From NCBI GenBank assembly GCA_036365515.1, contig CM070876.1, forward strand, positions 173,625,978 to 173,689,977: 64,000 nt of DNA. The letters are read 5' to 3'. The position numbers and the translations under genes are program-made. The DNA is from Torymus aiolomorphi. Taxonomy: Eukaryota; Arthropoda; Insecta; Hymenoptera; Torymidae. Below are positions 60,283 through 64,000 of the stretch, piece after piece; the first letter of the stretch is position 1, and every line of letters starts with the position of its first letter. The notes beneath the pieces were generated by a model. It was not told where the DNA came from, ran no database searches, and worked only from the letters and a program-made list of their open reading frames with translations.

Positions 60283-63215
60283 AAAGAAAACTGAAATAAT
60301 TACATGAAATAATTCATGAATTAATACATTGAAATGATTTAGAAAGAATTTTAAAAGGAAAAAAAATTAATTTTAAATTAATTTTTAAAATAATATATGG
60401 AATCCTTACAAAATACTTTCAAAAATCTTCCAAAAAATAAAAAAAGTGTTACCAAAAAATAATTACACGAATTAATTCTGAAAGGACTTTGAAAAGATTT
60501 TTTGAAAGAATACATAAAATAATTTCGAAATTATTGCAAGTATTCTTTCATGCAATAATTCAGAAATAATTTCAGAAAGATACAAAATTAATCATTCACA
60601 AAAATAATTCAATATCTATTCAAAAATCTTACATGAATTATTTCATGAAATCTTCTGGGAAACTCGTGTGAATTAATACAAGAAATAATTTTGAATTCTT
60701 TTGAAAAAGATTTTTAGAATAAAATTTTTTAAAACAAAATAGCAAAAAAAAATAATTACACGAATTAATTCTGAAAGGACTTTGAAAAGATTTTTTGAAA
60801 GAATACATAAAATAATTTCGAAATTATTGCAAGTATTCTTTCATGCAATAATTCAGAAATAATTTTAGAAAGATACAAATTAATCATTCACAAAAATAAT
60901 TCAGTATCTATTCAAAAATCTTACATGAATTATTTCATGAAATCTTCTGGGAAACTCGTGTGAATTAATACAAGAAATAATTTTGAATTCTTTTGAAAAA
61001 GATTTTTAAAATAAAATTTTTTAAAACAAAATAGCAAAAAAAATAATTACACGAATTAATACTGAAAGAACTTTGAAAAGATTTTTTGAAAGAATACATA
61101 AAATAATTTCGAAATTATTGCAAGTATTCTTTCATGCAATAATTCAGAAATAATTTCAGAAAGATACAAATTAATCATTCACAAAAATAATTCAATATCT
61201 ATTCAAAAATCTTACATGAATTATTTTATGAAATCTTCTGGGAAACTCGTGTGAATTAATACAAGAAATAATTTTGAATTCTTTTGAAAAAGATTTTTAG
61301 AATAAAATTTTTTAAAACAAAATAGCAAAAAAAAATAATTACACGAATTAATTCTGAAAGGACTTTGAAAAGATTTTTAGAATAAAATTTTTTAAAACAA
61401 AATAGCAAAAAAAATAATTACACGAATTAATTCTGAAAGGACTTTGAAAAGATTTTTTGAAAGAATACATAAAATAATTTCGAAATTATTGCAAGTATTC
61501 TTTCATGCAATAATTCAGAAATAATTTCAGAAAGATACAAATTAATCATTCACAAAAATAATTCAGTATCTATTCAAAAATCTTACATGAATTATTTCAT
61601 GAAATCTTCTGGGAAACTCGTGTGAATTAATACAAGAAATAATTTGGAATTCTTTTGAAAAAGATTTTTAGAATAAAATTTTTTAAAACAAAATAGCAAA
61701 AAAAATAATGACACGAATTAATTCTGAAAGGACTTTGAAAAGATTTTTTGAAAGAATACATAAAATAATTTCGAAATTATTGCAAGTATTCTTTCATGCA
61801 ATAATTCAGAAATAATTTTAGAAAGATACAAATTAATCATTCACAAAAATAATTCAGTATCTATTCAAAAATCTTACATGAATTATTTGATGAAATCTTC
61901 TGGGAAACTCGTGTGAATTAATACAAGAAATAATTTTGAATTGTTTTGAAAAAGATTTTTAGAATAAAATTTTTTAAAACAAAATAGCAAAAAAAAATAA
62001 TTACACGAATTAATTCTGAAAGGACTTTGAAAAGATTTTTAGAATAAAATTTTTTAAAACAAAATAGCAAAAAAAATAATTACACGAATTAATTCTGAAA
62101 GGACTTTGAAAAGATTTTTTGAAAGAATACATAAAATAATTTCGAAATTATTGCAAGTATTCTTTCATGCAATATTCAGAAATAATTTCAGAAAGATACA
62201 AATTAATCATTCACAAAAATAATTCAGTATCTATTCAAAAATCTTACATGAATTATTTCATGAAATCTTCTGGGAAACTCGTGTGAATTAATACAAGAAA
62301 TAATTTTGAATTCTTTTGAAAAAGATTTTTAGAATAAAATTATTTAAAACAAAATAGCAAAAAAAATAATTACACGAATTAATTCTGAAAGGACTTTGAA
62401 AAGATTTTTTGAAAGAATACATAAAATAATTTCGAAATTATTGCAAGTATTCTTTCATGCAATAATTCAGAAATAATTTTAGAAAGATACAAATTAATCA
62501 TTCACAAAAATAATTCAGTATCTATTCAAAAATCTTACATGAATTATTTGATGAAATCTTCTGGGAAACTCGTGTGAATTAATACAAGAAATAATTTTGA
62601 ATTCTTTTGAAAAAGATTTTTAAAATAAAATTTTTTAAAACAAAATAGCAAAAAAATAATTACACGAATTAATTCTGAAAGGACTTTGAAAAGATTTTTT
62701 GAAAGAATACATAAAATAATTTCGAAATTATTGCAAGTATTCTTTCATGCAATAATTCAGAAATAATTTCAGAAAGATACAAATTAATCATTCACAAAAA
62801 TAATTCAATATCTATTCAAAAATCTTACATGAATTATTTCATGAAATCTTCCGGGAAACTCGTGTGAATTAATAGATTTTTTAAAGAAAACATAACAATT
62901 CAGCAATCATGTCAAGAATTATATCACGAAATAATTCAGAAATAATTTCAGAATGATAAAAATTAATCATTCACAAAGATAATTCAATATCTATTGAAAA
63001 TAATTTCATGAATTATTTCATGAAATGTTGCGGGAAACTCACGTGAATTAATACAAGAAATAATTTAGAATTCGTTTGAAAAAGATTGTTACAATAAAAT
63101 TTTTTAAAACACAATAGCAAAAAAGATATTTACACGAATTCTTCCTGAAAGAACCTTGAAAAGATTTTTTGAAAGAAAACATAAAATAGTTCAGAAATTA
63201 TTGCAAGTATTCAAC
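60283..63215. repeat. About 291-bp satellite array with higher-order structure
   Basis: Unit starts (AATTACACGAATTAATTCTG) at 60461, 60754, 61045, 61337, 61416, 61707, 61999, 62078, 62368 and 62658, with a diverged unit near 63126 and diverged edges on both sides. The period is 290-293 bp, except two 79-bp truncated units starting at 61337 and 61999. The block (79 + 291 + 291, about 662 bp) is present twice, confirmed by shared variants (ATTTGATGAAATC near 61886 and 62548). AT-rich, with many internal ATTTCATGAAAT-type palindromes. No coding capacity. Confidence 0.93.
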
Positions 63216-64000
63216 ACGAAAAGGGCAGCGTCCGTATATAAGAGGCATCGTATAATCTATTTATTTTGTTTTTAATTCGAATTTGTTTCAATCAAATAAG
63301 TCCTAATTAATACAATATTTAATAAACAAAACTTACTAAATAAGTATATACTAATTAAACAAAGTTAATATTAAAAAATAAAGAAATATTAGAAATAAAT
63401 ATTCTAATTTATTTTGTCAGTCATTTTGCACTATATAATGAAAAAAATGAAATGATTGGATAATGATCGGATTTAGTCGTCCATTGTTTTCTACATTCGT
63501 ATGATCCTATTAAAGAATGTATTAAAATGTGTGGGGGGTATATAATTTTTCGTTTTTGTGAACTAAGATAGATTGAAACATTTACTAATTGCGAAAAATA
63601 TTAATTTGAAAAGTTAATGTAAGAATATAAAAACTTAAAATAAAAGGAAAAAAAACATTTAAAGATGAATAATATAGGTACTTAAAATAAGCAATAGTTT
63701 TTATTATTATTCATAATAGTATTCTTTCAGTATGACGATGTTTAGAAGTCCCCTCAAAATCGACAGAAATATTATTTATACGTCTGCCAAGAGTAAAGAG
63801 CCTTTGACTCTAAAAGTTGATTCTAAATTGAAAACACTACAAATAATAATAACGTCGGTAAGGTAGAGCTCATTCTATTCATCTCTGCATTATATGCAAT
63901 TATCATTTTTTTATTTTTATCGAATTTCGGGAAAAGAGCTCTTTATTGCCCTTCGTAATGACAAAAATACACTATGTGTAAATTTTCAAGTTATTGCTCG
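63216..64000. other. AT-rich flank of the satellite
   Basis: No gene, repeat or RNA recognised to the window end. Confidence 0.5.

Noticed and set aside
60283..63215. CRISPR-like regular array
   Set aside because: Units of about 291 bp repeat along their whole length with no unique spacers, and the window is eukaryotic; it is a satellite.

Overview
The window is nuclear DNA of an insect, most likely a hymenopteran such as a small parasitoid wasp. That placement rests on the insect-like split genes, the AT-rich repeat-laden background and the mixture of mariner, copia, LINE and foldback elements; the species cannot be named from the sequence. I can support four intact protein-coding genes, one single-exon F-box-type gene and one decayed gene copy. 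Exon coordinates come from matching reading frame, splice phase and GT-AG sites by eye.

Layout. 1.8-4.9 kb, minus strand: core 1 beta-1,3-galactosyltransferase (C1GALT1), four coding exons, with possible non-coding first exons near 7.1 and 8.8-9.3 kb. 11.5-33 kb: a gene-poor block of small palindromic and foldback elements, microsatellites, three copies of one non-autonomous transposon family, a dead mariner at 23.3-24.6 kb and, at 18.6-19.8 kb, an F-box/leucine-rich-repeat gene. 34.1-37.8 kb, plus strand: hormone-sensitive lipase (HSL), ten coding exons, 742 residues, complete catalytic triad. 39.2-41.4 kb, minus strand: N-alpha-acetyltransferase 50 (NAA50/san), whose first coding exon holds only 8 coding bases. 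42.0-44.0 kb, minus strand: an intact tetratricopeptide-repeat gene resembling the arthropod IFIT-like family. 54.0-55.9 kb, minus strand: a tandem paralogue of it, disrupted by a frameshift, a stop and a lost splice donor.

Between the two paralogues, about 44.8-53.9 kb, lies a composite mobile region. It has a 77-bp perfect inverted repeat, a 140-bp inverted duplication at its two ends, a 21-bp tandem repeat, a very young copia retrotransposon (301-bp LTRs differing at one base, TTTTG target duplication, initiator-tRNA-fragment primer site, in-frame loss of much of the reverse transcriptase) and, on the right, about eleven copies of a compound double-palindrome module. That module array is the most system-like unexplained signal in the window. 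From 59.5 kb a degraded jockey-like LINE end abuts a 2.9-kb array of about 291-bp satellite units with higher-order structure.

The genes do not form a pathway: mucin-type O-glycosylation in the Golgi, lipid mobilisation, N-terminal acetylation, and a TPR protein whose relatives in vertebrates act in antiviral defence.
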